Assembly: GCA_030654175.1 (NCBI GenBank)
Contig: JAURXZ010000041.1
Coordinates: 35,585 to 99,584 of the forward strand
DNA: 64,000 nt
Source of the DNA: Bacteroidia bacterium
GTDB taxonomy: Bacteria; Bacteroidota; Bacteroidia; 2-12-FULL-35-15
Direction of reading: 5' to 3'
Shown here: positions 46,101 to 55,800 of the stretch, one piece after another
How the letters are laid out: each line of letters opens with the position of its first letter
Numbering within the stretch: position 1 is the first letter of the stretch
Notes under the pieces: model-generated
Databases searched by the model: none
What the model was told of the DNA's origin: nothing
What the model saw: the letters and a program-made list of their open reading frames with translations, nothing else
Translations under genes and position numbers: made by a program

Positions 46101-49100
46101 TGCCTCAGGTTTCGGATAATTGCTCTGGCGGCTCTAACAGCAACCCGATTGTGAATGGTAGTTTTGAAAGTGGAAATTACAACGGATGGTCATTATCCAG
46201 CACTAGTGGAACTTGCGGGCTTTTCGCAATCGGAAATGCAGGCCAAACAATCAGTAATGGTCAAATTATATTTGACTATGCAAATAATATGAACGAACAA
46301 GTTATTTCTCCCGGTTTCCTTTTTACACCGGCTCCTTCTGATGGCACAAAAATGGGGGTGTTTTTACAACGATGTGGTTCAACACATAGTTTATATCAGA
46401 ATGTAACACTTCCTTCCGGCACAATTTCTCTGTGTTTGGACTTAGGGTATAGAAATCATGCTGTAGGCTTTTCTCCAAGTCAATTTATTGCCATAGAATT
46501 AAGAAACCCTTCTACAAATGCTATTATTACCACATTATTTAAAACTACACCAGGAAGCCCGGCTATCCGTCCTTTCAGCAATATGTGTTTTGATATCAGT
46601 GCTTATGCAGGACAATCTGTTAAGATACAAATAATAGATGCATCTATCTATAGCTCTCAGCTGGATGTGTTTTTTGATAACATTAAGATCGTTGGCGGAA
46701 CTTCTTTAGTTCAAACCGCAGGATTGCCATCCCTATCTCAATTTCCTATCGGAACAACAACTAACACATTTGTTGCAACTGATAGCTATGGAAATAGCAG
46801 TACATGTTCTTTTAATGTAACAGTTAACGATAATGTGGCTCCAATAGCTTTAACTAAAAACATCACTGTTCAATTAAATGCAACAGGAGAGGCTTCAATC
46901 ACTGCAACGCAGATTAACAATGGTTCATCTGATGCATGTGGAATTGCTTCATTAAGTGTTTCACCAAATAGCTTTACCTGTGCTAATGTTGGAAATAATA
47001 CAGTAACGTTAACAGTAACTGATAATAATGGAAATGTTTCAACTGAAACAGCAACTGTACTTGTTCAGGATAATGTTGCTCCGGTAGCATTAACTCAAAA
47101 CATTACTGTTTCTTTAGATGCAGCAGGAAATGGTTCAATCACTGCAACACAGGTTAACAATGGTTCATCTGATGCTTGTGGAATTGCTTCATTAAGTGTT
47201 TCACCAAATAGCTTTACATGTGCTAATGTTGGAAACAACACAGTAACATTAACAGTAACTGATAATAACGGAAATGTGTCAACTGAAACAGCAACTGTAC
47301 TTGTTCAGGATAATGTTGCTCCGGCAGCATTAACTCAAAACATCACTGTTTCTTTAGATGCAGCAGGAAATGCTTCAATTACTGCAACACAGGTTAACAA
47401 CGGTTCATCTGATGCATGTGGAATCGCTTCATTAAGTGTTTCACCAAATAGCTTTACATGTGCTAATGTTGGAAACAATACAGTAACGTTAACAGTAACT
47501 GATAATAATGGAAATGTGTCAACTGAAACAGCAACAGTACTTGTTCAGGATAATGTTGCTCCGGTAGCATTAACTCAAAACATCACTGTTTCTTTAGATG
47601 TAACAGGAAATGGTTCAATTACTGCAACACAGGTTGACAATGGTTCATCTGATGCATGTGGAATTGCTTCATTAAGTGTTTCACCAAATAGCTTTACTTG
47701 TGCTAACGTTGGAAACAACACAGTAACATTAACAGTAACTGATAATAACGGAAATGTTTCAACTGAAACAGCAACAGTACTTGTTCAGGATAATGTTGCT
47801 CCTGTTGCCCTTTGCAAAAGCATTACAGTTCAATTAGATGCAAATGGTGAAGCTTCAATTACAGCTGCTGACATCAATAACGGATCAAATGACGCGTGTG
47901 GTATAGCTTCTGTTATAATTGATCAATCAAATTTCACTTGCTCGAATGTTGGCACTAACGTTGTTACTTTGACAGTAACCGATGTAAATGGTAACGTTTC
48001 AACATGTGTTTCAACTGTTACAATTGAAGACAAAATTGTACCGATCATCAGCTGTCCTGCTAACATATCTGTACAAGCTCAGAGAAATGATTGTTCTCCG
48101 GTTGTAACATGGAGTGCTCTTGAAATTACTGACAACTGTACTTTCACTGTAAACAGCAATTATCAGTCTGGCGATCATTTCCCTGTGGGAACAACAACTG
48201 TTAACTATTCTGTTATTGACGCTTCCGGAAATACAGCTTCTTGTTCGTTTGACGTAACAGTTACTTCTGATCCTCTTGTAGCTTCAGTTCTGGCTAAAAC
48301 CTATTTTGGCGGTCATAACATCTCTTGCAAAGGGAAAAATGATGGAGAAGTTGCCGTAACTGTAAATGGGGGATGTCTGCCATATACTTATTCATGGTCG
48401 ACTACCCCAGCGCAAACGGGTGCAGTAGCCTCTGGATTGACTTCGGGAACTTATACAGTTATCATTACTGATGCTAACGGATCAACAACAAGCTTAGTTA
48501 CTACTTTGACAGAGCCTAATCAACTTGTAGTAGAAGCAGGAAGCAACCAGACTGTATACTTTGGGTATGCTCCTAAAGCTTGTGCAGCTTTGAACGGAAC
48601 TGTTACAGGTGGGGTTGCATCTTATACTTATTCTTGGAGCAATGGCGCTTCTTCTGCCTCTACCAATGTGTGTCCGAATGTTACAACTTCTTATGATTTT
48701 ACAGTAACTGACTTAAACGGTTGTGTTGCTAATGATATAGTAACAGTTTGTGCTATTGATGTAAGATGTGAGAAAGGTGGAAACTCTATCCTGAAAGGAC
48801 AAGGGAATAAGGTAATGATCTGCCATAAGTCAGGTAATGGAAAAACCCAGACACTTTGTATTGATGCTTCTTCTATTGCCGACCACCTTGCTCATGGCGA
48901 TCAGTTGGGTGAATGCGGTGTTAACTTAGCATGTTTCACTCCAGCAGGAAGAGAAATGGAAGAAAGCGACAATGCAGTTATTGAGAACATTGGTAATAAT
49001 ATGAATGTACTAGCGTACCCTAACCCATTCAACACCACAACTACAATAAGCTTCAACAGCACTCAAGATGATAGAGTAAGCATTAAAGTTTACAATATTG

Positions 49101-49261
49101 AAGGTGCTGAAGTTTCTAACTTATTTGAAGGGAATTTAAAGGCAGGTGATGTGAAAGATGTAATCTTTGACGGAACCTCACTTCCAAATGGAATTTACTT
49201 CTATAAGGTGATGACCAACGGTGGTAAAATGATTGTAAACAAATTGATAATTAATAAATAA
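43199..49261 (+). CDS. Large T9SS-exported HYR-repeat surface protein
   Basis: 2020 residues. Signal peptide 1-23 (ISAYAQ); beta-propeller-like domain about 24-325 (repeated GNVYVAG, GHIYTLD, GNLIIGF blades); Ig-like segments about 325-620; a cadherin-like segment at 625-700; three 80-residue HYR-like units from 701; a true HYR domain at about 941-1212 interrupted by a DUF642-like jelly roll (NPIVNGSFESGNYNGW, about 976-1168); five more 80-residue units (1213-1612), then a second true HYR. Next come a SprB-like repeat (GGHNISCKGKNDGEVAVTVN), a PKD-like unit, a small Cys/His domain (VMICHKSGNGKTQTLCI ... HLAHGDQLG), and a type A sorting domain at about 1940-2020 (LAYPNPFNTTTTISF ... GIYFYKV). 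It is therefore predicted to be carried through T9SS and anchored or released at the surface, perhaps in adhesion. A terminator follows. Confidence 0.92.
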   Translation: MKKIINLFFVCISILTTISAYAQTPTVPAGYSVRQVASSGLLAGQLLDGIVADPISGNVYVAGVSSTSSSNFNLYKITPAGVVSFIRNYAFAHNEVVKMAFNVNDGHIYTLDGNSGSIYKINPTTGTSSIYASNIGNGRYGLNFDPAGNLIIGFESMFDFYKVTPAGKVNMGHVSASVPNGNHGDAFGIQPNGNYVVYVDCGGQNNYAINTAGHTEGTDYPTLEWTSPTNIFSSLMPGGCGYSNGAIDPNTGDVYSSISNFGSGNTKILFTAENGGPTTAFVNDGSAIMDLCFGKESNKGNCNSLYFIDRNLNTVFEVPMNNCCTPSPTATTVSGGGTFCGNATITASGGTGGVIYFQGNSNGTSTADSATSKVITSSGTYYFRAQIPGGCWGKAGSVIVNIKPTPTAPIISPAGNIEYCEGNSTTTTLSIPSIPFSPVTTYNIPLANLVNVPNSCGGGSQYGSGQVGFTWNDAGNGLVANVQIKFSVGVECNVGAHTTSFNSLASNGFNTTTGWCSCGAPSTPQIFTVNFSPTNYNVGGANTFLMSANTFGFFPAAALGGNYAQVIVTYAAPAAVWSPGGQTTSSITVSPVSTSTYTVSVTGGNGCSSQSEKTVTVKVCNQAPVAVCKNISLSTDNDCTASANAIDFDGGSTDPDGDSLIFSVSPAGPFAIGVTNVAITVTDPHGLSSICTATVTVQDNVAPVALTQNITVQLGAIGNASISPADVNNGSTDACGIASLNVSQNNFTCANVGDNIVTLTVTDNNGNVSTETATVTIQDKIAPVVVCRNITVQLNATGQATITANDVNNGSNDVCGIASVTIDKSTFDCSNLGANIITLTVTDLSGNISSCQATITLEDKVAPVALCKNVTVHLDANGQAIISATDVNNGSNDACGIASLSVNPSSFNCSKTGNNNVVLTVTDVNGNSSSCTAVVTVKDVTAPVIVCQSDITVGSSTTSCSAKVAFNLPQVSDNCSGGSNSNPIVNGSFESGNYNGWSLSSTSGTCGLFAIGNAGQTISNGQIIFDYANNMNEQVISPGFLFTPAPSDGTKMGVFLQRCGSTHSLYQNVTLPSGTISLCLDLGYRNHAVGFSPSQFIAIELRNPSTNAIITTLFKTTPGSPAIRPFSNMCFDISAYAGQSVKIQIIDASIYSSQLDVFFDNIKIVGGTSLVQTAGLPSLSQFPIGTTTNTFVATDSYGNSSTCSFNVTVNDNVAPIALTKNITVQLNATGEASITATQINNGSSDACGIASLSVSPNSFTCANVGNNTVTLTVTDNNGNVSTETATVLVQDNVAPVALTQNITVSLDAAGNGSITATQVNNGSSDACGIASLSVSPNSFTCANVGNNTVTLTVTDNNGNVSTETATVLVQDNVAPAALTQNITVSLDAAGNASITATQVNNGSSDACGIASLSVSPNSFTCANVGNNTVTLTVTDNNGNVSTETATVLVQDNVAPVALTQNITVSLDVTGNGSITATQVDNGSSDACGIASLSVSPNSFTCANVGNNTVTLTVTDNNGNVSTETATVLVQDNVAPVALCKSITVQLDANGEASITAADINNGSNDACGIASVIIDQSNFTCSNVGTNVVTLTVTDVNGNVSTCVSTVTIEDKIVPIISCPANISVQAQRNDCSPVVTWSALEITDNCTFTVNSNYQSGDHFPVGTTTVNYSVIDASGNTASCSFDVTVTSDPLVASVLAKTYFGGHNISCKGKNDGEVAVTVNGGCLPYTYSWSTTPAQTGAVASGLTSGTYTVIITDANGSTTSLVTTLTEPNQLVVEAGSNQTVYFGYAPKACAALNGTVTGGVASYTYSWSNGASSASTNVCPNVTTSYDFTVTDLNGCVANDIVTVCAIDVRCEKGGNSILKGQGNKVMICHKSGNGKTQTLCIDASSIADHLAHGDQLGECGVNLACFTPAGREMEESDNAVIENIGNNMNVLAYPNPFNTTTTISFNSTQDDRVSIKVYNIEGAEVSNLFEGNLKAGDVKDVIFDGTSLPNGIYFYKVMTNGGKMIVNKLIINK
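45299..46018 (+). repeat. HYR-like coding repeats, first block (3 x 240 bp)
   Basis: Units start at 45299, 45539 and 45779, each exactly 240 bases, with the frame VAPVALTQNITVQL ... SDACGIASL ... VTVTIQD. These units are diverged from each other. Confidence 0.85.
46835..48034 (+). repeat. HYR-like coding repeats, second block (5 x 240 bp, four nearly identical)
   Basis: Units start at 46835, 47075, 47315, 47555 and 47795, exactly 240 bases each. The first four are nearly identical at DNA level (units 2 and 3 differ at about 11 of 240 positions by my count, mostly third positions); the fifth is diverged. Confidence 0.92.
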
Positions 49262-49673
49262 GAATTGAATTTAGTAACCTGAAAAGGCCATCTCTGAAAG
49301 AGGTGGCCTTTTTTGTATCAATGCGTTACATGAATTATTAATGATTCTTTAAATACGCAAGGTTTTGTTAATATTAATGTAGATATACACACAGGGCTCA
49401 TTAGGATGCAATTCGCAATGGGAGTACTTGGTGTTTTGCAGTAGCCTTAAATTGCAGAACTTCATTTAGTTGTGGGGGAGTATTTCTTTTATTAAGCCTG
49501 GATTTATAGCTTTGTTGTTTTTGTCTTTTACTGCTGATTAAATTTTTAACAGTTTCATTTTACAAAATCAGTGCGAAAATTCCATTAACTCAATTTTTTT
49601 AGAATCAAGTAAACAATAAATTATTAAAAACACTGATGAGAAGAGATGATTGAGCATAATAAAATCAGGAACA
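49262..49673. other. Non-coding gap between convergent genes
   Basis: 412 bases; apart from the terminator at its left end I see only AT-rich sequence with no coding or structural signal. Confidence 0.6.
49282..49314 (+). terminator. Intrinsic terminator of the HYR gene
   Basis: AAAAGGCCATCTC, loop TGAAA, GAGGTGGCC then TTTTTT; one wobble pair. Confidence 0.88.
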
Positions 49674-50435
49674 TTATTTTAAAACTTCCACCATATTAAA
49701 TTCACCATGAGTTCCGCCTATTTTTCGAAATTCTTTTTTTGTGCTACCAACTATTTTATACAACATTTCTCCATGTACAAATGGAATTAGGTTATCGGCA
49801 GGGGTATGACAAACTAATACCGGAGCTTTGGTACTTGGAGCTAACGATGCGGTGTTAAGGATGCTGCCGCTGAAAATGCAGAGGATTTTATATTTGTCTT
49901 CACACATTTTTGTCATGCTGTAAAAGGTATTTATTGTAATTACTTTTTTCAATTCAGGATATTTAATTGCGGCATACATTGCGGGAGAACCGCCTAGAGA
50001 ATGGCCCAACACAACTACATTTTTTAAATCGATATTTTTTTCTTGTAAAAATTTAATGGCGATATCAACCATTTCGTAAATATTTTCAGTGTTTGGTTGA
50101 CCGGTAGATTTTGAATAACCGGGGTAGGCCGGGGAGCATATATTTCCGAAAGGGAGCAGGTCGTCAATCACTTTTGATAAGCGACCTATATTGCCGTGCA
50201 AATATAAATAGGTAATTTTCGATGTGTCGTTAGTTAGCCACTGAATATCTATACTGTCTCCGCTATTGTTTGTTTTGAATTCCTGAACAGTATGAAGATT
50301 CGATACCAGATTTTTACTTTTTTCAGTTTTAAAAATCATTTTGGGTGATACGATAAGAAGTATATAGGAAATTGCTAACCATAGTCCTACTATAACAGCC
50401 AAAGTTATTGTTATCCGTTTTAATGTCTTGCTCAT
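49674..50435 (-). CDS. Alpha/beta hydrolase (BEM46/ABHD-like)
   Basis: 253 residues with an N-terminal membrane anchor (about 8-28). The nucleophile is in VVLGHSLGGSPAMYAA, the acid in CHTPADNLIPF, and the His in GGTHGEFN near the C-terminus; YLYLHGNIGRLSKVI supplies the oxyanion loop (HG). PAYPGYSKSTGQP is the typical BEM46-family phrase (YRGYGxSxGxP). Serine esterase or lipase-like activity on an unknown substrate, probably at the periplasmic face of the inner membrane. Single gene. Confidence 0.87.
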   Translation of the reverse strand: MSKTLKRITITLAVIVGLWLAISYILLIVSPKMIFKTEKSKNLVSNLHTVQEFKTNNSGDSIDIQWLTNDTSKITYLYLHGNIGRLSKVIDDLLPFGNICSPAYPGYSKSTGQPNTENIYEMVDIAIKFLQEKNIDLKNVVVLGHSLGGSPAMYAAIKYPELKKVITINTFYSMTKMCEDKYKILCIFSGSILNTASLAPSTKAPVLVCHTPADNLIPFVHGEMLYKIVGSTKKEFRKIGGTHGEFNMVEVLK

Positions 50436-50562
50436 GATATTATTTTGATTTTAAGTAAAAGTATGAATAGTTTTGAATAGTTCCTTGTTCAGCAGGCTAT
50501 CAATTCATTTAAAAATAGGTTAACGCATGATCGAAATTAAATAATCGTTAGAAAATTTCAAT

Positions 50563-52515
50563 TTATTTCAATTTATTTGGCAATGCAGACATTCCTTGTT
50601 TTGCCTCCTGATTATTCGGGTCAAGTAATAGTGTTTTTGTCCATGCTTCCCTTGCCTTTTCAAAATCCCCTACCGTGTAACTCACCCCGCCTAAATTATA
50701 CCAGTAATCCGCATTGTTGGGGTCCACTTCCAGTGCTTTTTCCAATAATTTGAGCGCCTCCAGCGGACGTTTTGAACCCATATTCATTGCATCATTGAAA
50801 TAAACGGTACCCATTAATTTTAAATTGTTCTTTAAAAAAGGATTATTCGGATAGATCTTTTTTGCAATATCCCAGTTTGCCCTCGCCTTATCATAATCTT
50901 TTAATTTAAAATAGGCTACACCCAGGTTCAAATAACCATTTACATATTCTTTATGAATAGAAACTGACTTGCTCAAATGATAAATTGCTTTTATAATAAG
51001 TTCTTTTTCCTGTGCTTTATTCTCCGGTTTTTCGGAAAGGTCAATATAAGCCTTACCGGCATTTCCATTAACTAATGCACTGTTTGGGACTGTTTGCGAA
51101 TCAGCAATAAAAAGACTTGTATCGTTTTTCCATTGGGCGTTCCGTTTAATTATTACTACTGTACACCAACTTATTACTAAAATTCCCAAAGCAATTCCAA
51201 TAATTATTTTTGTGTTTTTTTGTTTGATTTTTTTTAAGAGCCAAACTATCAGAACAGCTATCATTATTGCAAAACCTAAGGAGGAATGATAAACCAATCG
51301 TTCTCCCATTGTTGCACCAAGATCCATTAAAAAATTGGAGACCAAAAACAGATGCAACAAATAGAACGCAAGTGCGAATGATAAAATATTTCGTTTGAAA
51401 AATAATATAAACGTGGCTGCGATCATTGATAGATGAATCATTATAGACATCCACACCAGCCCGTTGCTAAAATTGGTGTAAGGAATTGTGTTGTAGGAAT
51501 AATCGCTTGAAAGTGGATTCGGATAAAATAATAATCGTAAATAATGGTTCAATATTTCAATTTTTGTTGCCCATTCTTCCTGGGTAGTTGCAAATTTAAA
51601 AGGGTTATTAAGTACATCCGGATTTTCAACGACACCGCCTTTTCCAACAATAGAAAAACGAATGAATAAATAAATAGCTGCAACTAAAATAAACGGCATG
51701 GTTGATATGATGCTTTCTTTGAGAGTACTGCCTTTAACAATATATAAAAGCATTGGAATGAGCAACAATAATGTTATTGCATATTCTTTTGAAAGGAAGG
51801 CCAGAAAATAAAATACCATTCCATAAAATAATTGTTTTTTTTCTTTGTTTTCGTGATAACGCAACAGCGCGATGAACGTAAGAATGATAAACAAAAAAGA
51901 TAAAATTTCGTCACGACTTTTTACATTCGCTACTACTTCAGTATGTATAGGGTGAATCAAAAAAATCAGGCAGGCAATAAATGCTATGAGCGGATCATTC
52001 TTGAAAATAAAATTTCGCAAAAAACACAAAAGCACCACTATCGACAAAATATAAAACACAACATTTAATACATGCCTTATAAAGGCCGCATCTTCAGCAG
52101 GTTTTACTTTTTCTTTGGAGCCGAAAAGTTCTTGTTCAACAGCAAAGGTAACAACAGAAAGAGGTCTGTACCGTCCCCCTGAAAGTTGCTGTTTTGCGTG
52201 CATTTGCCGGTAAAAGCTATCGTAAGCATCAGTTGTTAAAATTTTTGGAATACCACGAACACCACGTTGTACATAATCGTTTTTCTGAATCACAATACCA
52301 TCATCTAATGCATATTCATTAGTAAAAGAATTGGAATACAGAATAAAACCAAGGATCACTAAAATCAGCGCCTGAATTTTGAAACCGGCAAATGCAGAGA
52401 AACCCGATCCTTTTTTGGAGGAATGGATATAAACTGTATCATCACTTTTCTCAGGTAATGAAAATGAGGGTCCTTGCTTATTTTTCTCTGAAAAATGCTT
52501 TTTTTTAGGGTTCAT
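50563..52515 (-). CDS. TMTC-like polytopic membrane protein with C-terminal TPRs
   Basis: 650 residues. After a cytoplasmic N-terminus, about eleven membrane helices span residues 45-470. The first loop holds the Asp pair YALDDGIVIQKNDYV of GT-C glycosyltransferases, and a second conserved segment is HPIHTEVVANVKSRDEILSF, as in animal TMTC proteins (DUF1736 region). The C-terminal 180 residues are TPR units (YLNLGVAYFKLKDYDKARAN, YWYNLGGVSYTVGDFEKARE). TMTC proteins are O-mannosyltransferases in eukaryotes; Bacteroidota also O-glycosylate secreted proteins, so a protein-glycosylation role is plausible but unproven. Confidence 0.85.
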   Translation of the reverse strand: MNPKKKHFSEKNKQGPSFSLPEKSDDTVYIHSSKKGSGFSAFAGFKIQALILVILGFILYSNSFTNEYALDDGIVIQKNDYVQRGVRGIPKILTTDAYDSFYRQMHAKQQLSGGRYRPLSVVTFAVEQELFGSKEKVKPAEDAAFIRHVLNVVFYILSIVVLLCFLRNFIFKNDPLIAFIACLIFLIHPIHTEVVANVKSRDEILSFLFIILTFIALLRYHENKEKKQLFYGMVFYFLAFLSKEYAITLLLLIPMLLYIVKGSTLKESIISTMPFILVAAIYLFIRFSIVGKGGVVENPDVLNNPFKFATTQEEWATKIEILNHYLRLLFYPNPLSSDYSYNTIPYTNFSNGLVWMSIMIHLSMIAATFILFFKRNILSFALAFYLLHLFLVSNFLMDLGATMGERLVYHSSLGFAIMIAVLIVWLLKKIKQKNTKIIIGIALGILVISWCTVVIIKRNAQWKNDTSLFIADSQTVPNSALVNGNAGKAYIDLSEKPENKAQEKELIIKAIYHLSKSVSIHKEYVNGYLNLGVAYFKLKDYDKARANWDIAKKIYPNNPFLKNNLKLMGTVYFNDAMNMGSKRPLEALKLLEKALEVDPNNADYWYNLGGVSYTVGDFEKAREAWTKTLLLDPNNQEAKQGMSALPNKLK

Positions 52516-52842
52516 TTTATTTTGGTGTTTTTTTCAACATTGAATTCCAAAACATTTAATTTATAAAAATAATGGTTTTGTATGAATTGAATGCATTCTT
52601 TCTTTTTAATCGATAATAAATAGAATGAAAATGATGCCGATTAATAGGATTAAATAAGGTTAAAATATTCATTAAAAAAGGAATTGGATGCCAAGTCATA
52701 ATAACGTTTTGTAAGTGTTAGATGGTTTTCCGCTCCATTTAATGATGCAGTTAAGTGTCTGATTGAGAGGCAAAAAAAAGCAGAACTGAAATTATTTTTT
52801 CTTATATTAGCTTTTTATTTCAGATTACTAGCCTCAAAAAAG
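52516..52842. other. Divergent non-coding region
   Basis: 327 bases, AT-rich, between divergent starts. The only symmetry I notice is GAATGCATTC at 52589-52598; no clear promoter with full spacing is visible for either gene. Confidence 0.5.
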
Positions 52843-55800
52843 ATGATTTTCAAAAAAGCAATTCTTTTATATAGTTTTTTACTGATTAGCTGTTGCTTGT
52901 TAAAGGCACAAAGCATACAACTTTTCACTGAAGACTTCCAATCCGGTGGCACTTCTTTTACGATCAATGGTGCCGGTCCGGGTTCTGCTATGGGCAGCAA
53001 TCAATGGATCATAAATAATCAATATAGTGGTGTACCTACGTACCCTACCACTATGCGGCAAGACAGTACTTATAGCGGAACTATCGGTTCAGCGCCTTAT
53101 AGCAGCTACCTTCATATCCATGATGCGCCATCTGCAATAACAAATTGCAACTATAATCCTGCGAATCCATCTGATCGTTTTGCATACATGACGGATGGCT
53201 TGTGTACTTTAGGAATGGATTCTGTTCATTTTAGCTTTTTTTACCTCTCCGAAGGTTCCCCAACGGCCTATGGTAAAGTATATTATAGCGCTGATAACGG
53301 CCCTTGGATCCAAATTGGTCTGACTCAGTATAACAATAAATATAAATGGAAATATGAAGATATTACCAACCCCGCTTTTAGTAATGTGGGTAACCTTCGT
53401 TTTGGTTTCAGGTGGGAGAACGATAATGGCACCTCTCCAAATTCAGTGGCTTTTGCCATTGATGATATAAATATTGTAGCAAGTTATGATCTGATTGATC
53501 CTGTAACTATTTCTATTGATAGTGTTTCACCAAGTTCAGTTTGTCAAGGAACTTATCTTACCATTTATTATACTATTTCTGACACCTTGTGTAATGGAAC
53601 CTATGAAATTGAATTGTCTAATTCTTCAGGAACTTTCCCAAGCTCTTTTACTACTTGGGTTACCACAATTTCTTACCCACAAACTACCGGTATAATTGGT
53701 ATTCAACTTCCGAATGGTGCAACTCCGGGGCTTTGTTATAAAATCAGAATTAGCAGGAACGCTCCACCACCTTTAATAACAGGCATTGCAAGTGCTTGTT
53801 TTGTAATTGAGGATTGTCCTAATGTGATCACAACCATGCAGCCTGTAGTTACTATGGATACCAATGCGGTATGTATTGGAAGCGCAATTGATATTCCTTT
53901 TGCGTCAACCGGAGTTTATACTTTTAATACATATACAGCACAGCTTTCTGATTCTAACGGGACTTTTCCCGCGACTCCTGTTGTGGTGGGAACCTTCGTT
54001 AATTCCGGCACTTACGATCCTGCATTGGGAACACCTCCTGGTTCTGTTTCCGGCCAGGTGCCGATTGTTCCTCCGGGATGTGATTATTATATTCGTATAG
54101 TTTCCAGCAACCCCGTGGCAACAGGAAGCCAGTGGGGGCCCTTTTGTATCGGGGAGTGCGACATTACCACCAATAATAAAATGGATCTGAGTTATTGTGT
54201 TGGCGATTGCTCTGTTTCTCCTTTAGGTTTAAACTCCTTAATACCTATTGATGTTAATACTTATGATGATACAGCAGTTTATAGCCCTGGGAATTTATTT
54301 ACAACTCAGTTAATGAGTTCAATGACTTTTGCTCAAATAGGAAGCAATGGTATTTTAGGCGCAGTGGCTGCTGTTGATGATACCACCCTAAATATTCACA
54401 TTCCATGCAAGGACAGTTTACCAATAATTGGAGTGCCGATAGGTATGAATTATATGCGAATTGTTGGTACTAATTCAAGTGAACCTGACAATACTTTAGG
54501 CAGTTTGATAAGGGTTACCATTGGAGCGATTCGCTCCACTCCCCAGATAATTGATTCCTATGATTATGGTGCTGATTATGATTTTACCCTGCCCTATCCC
54601 TGGAAACCAATGAAAGATACTTTTTGTTCCGGTGAAACAGTTATGTTGATGTTTACTCCTTATAGCTATTCTGATATGTCTACCTATAAGTGGATTTGTA
54701 GTGGAATTAATGGTGGAAATCCTTTTGTTTCACCATCAGGAGCAAATTCAAATGAACTTTACGTAAATTTAGGTGGTCCGGGAATTCTTACTTTCAAAAT
54801 ACAGGAAACAAGTTATGGTTGCGTGGGTCCATGGTCTCCAGTTGATAGTGTTGTGGTGCTCGGACCTCCTAACGTATTGATTACAGGACCCTCAATCGTG
54901 TGTCAGGGTGATACCAATTTATTTCAGGTGCCATTCAGTGATAATACATATTACACATGGACTTCAAATAATGGAACGATAATAGATACTTCAAATAACG
55001 AAATTGATATAAAATTTCCAACAACGCCAGGTTCGCATTCGATAACAATAAATTCTATAAATCAATGCGGTTCAGCATCGGCTACTAAAACCATTCAGGT
55101 TAAACCTTATCCTACTGTGAATGCCGGTAACGACACAATAGTTTGTATCAACGAGCCGGTATCGTTGAGTACAAATAGCGGAGTAGGCTATAGCTATTCC
55201 TGGTCGGATGGTACCAGCGTTATAAGCAGCACTCAAAGTACATCGGTGGCGCCTATCACCACCACCAGTTATACGGTTACGGTTACCGGAACAGGGGGCT
55301 GCGTTAAAAAAGATTCAGTAACAATTCAAATTCAATCTCCTTTAACCGTTACTTATGCGGATAGTCTTTGCCCTAATGGTGATTATTCAATCACGCTGGC
55401 TGCAGATACTTTAGGAACAGAATATTTATGGAATAATGGAGGAGGCAGTGCACAACAAATTTCAGTTGCCGATACTGGCACCTATATTTTAACTGTAAAT
55501 TTTACTAACGCGGTATGTCCTAAAATAGAAACGTTCAATGTAAAACCGGATGCTTGTCCTGTTGAATTAACGCTTCCCAATGTGTTTTCGCCAAACGGTG
55601 ACGGCTATAATGATTTTTTTATTCCTATTCCTTTAGGAGAATTCGATATATATAATATTGATAAATTTGAAATAAAAATTTATAGCCGTTGGGGACAGCT
55701 GCTCTTTGAATCAACAGATTCCGCTTTTAAATGGAATGGAAATAACAAAGGCGGTAAACCTGTGTCGGATGGCGTTTATTATTACATTGCAGAAATAACA

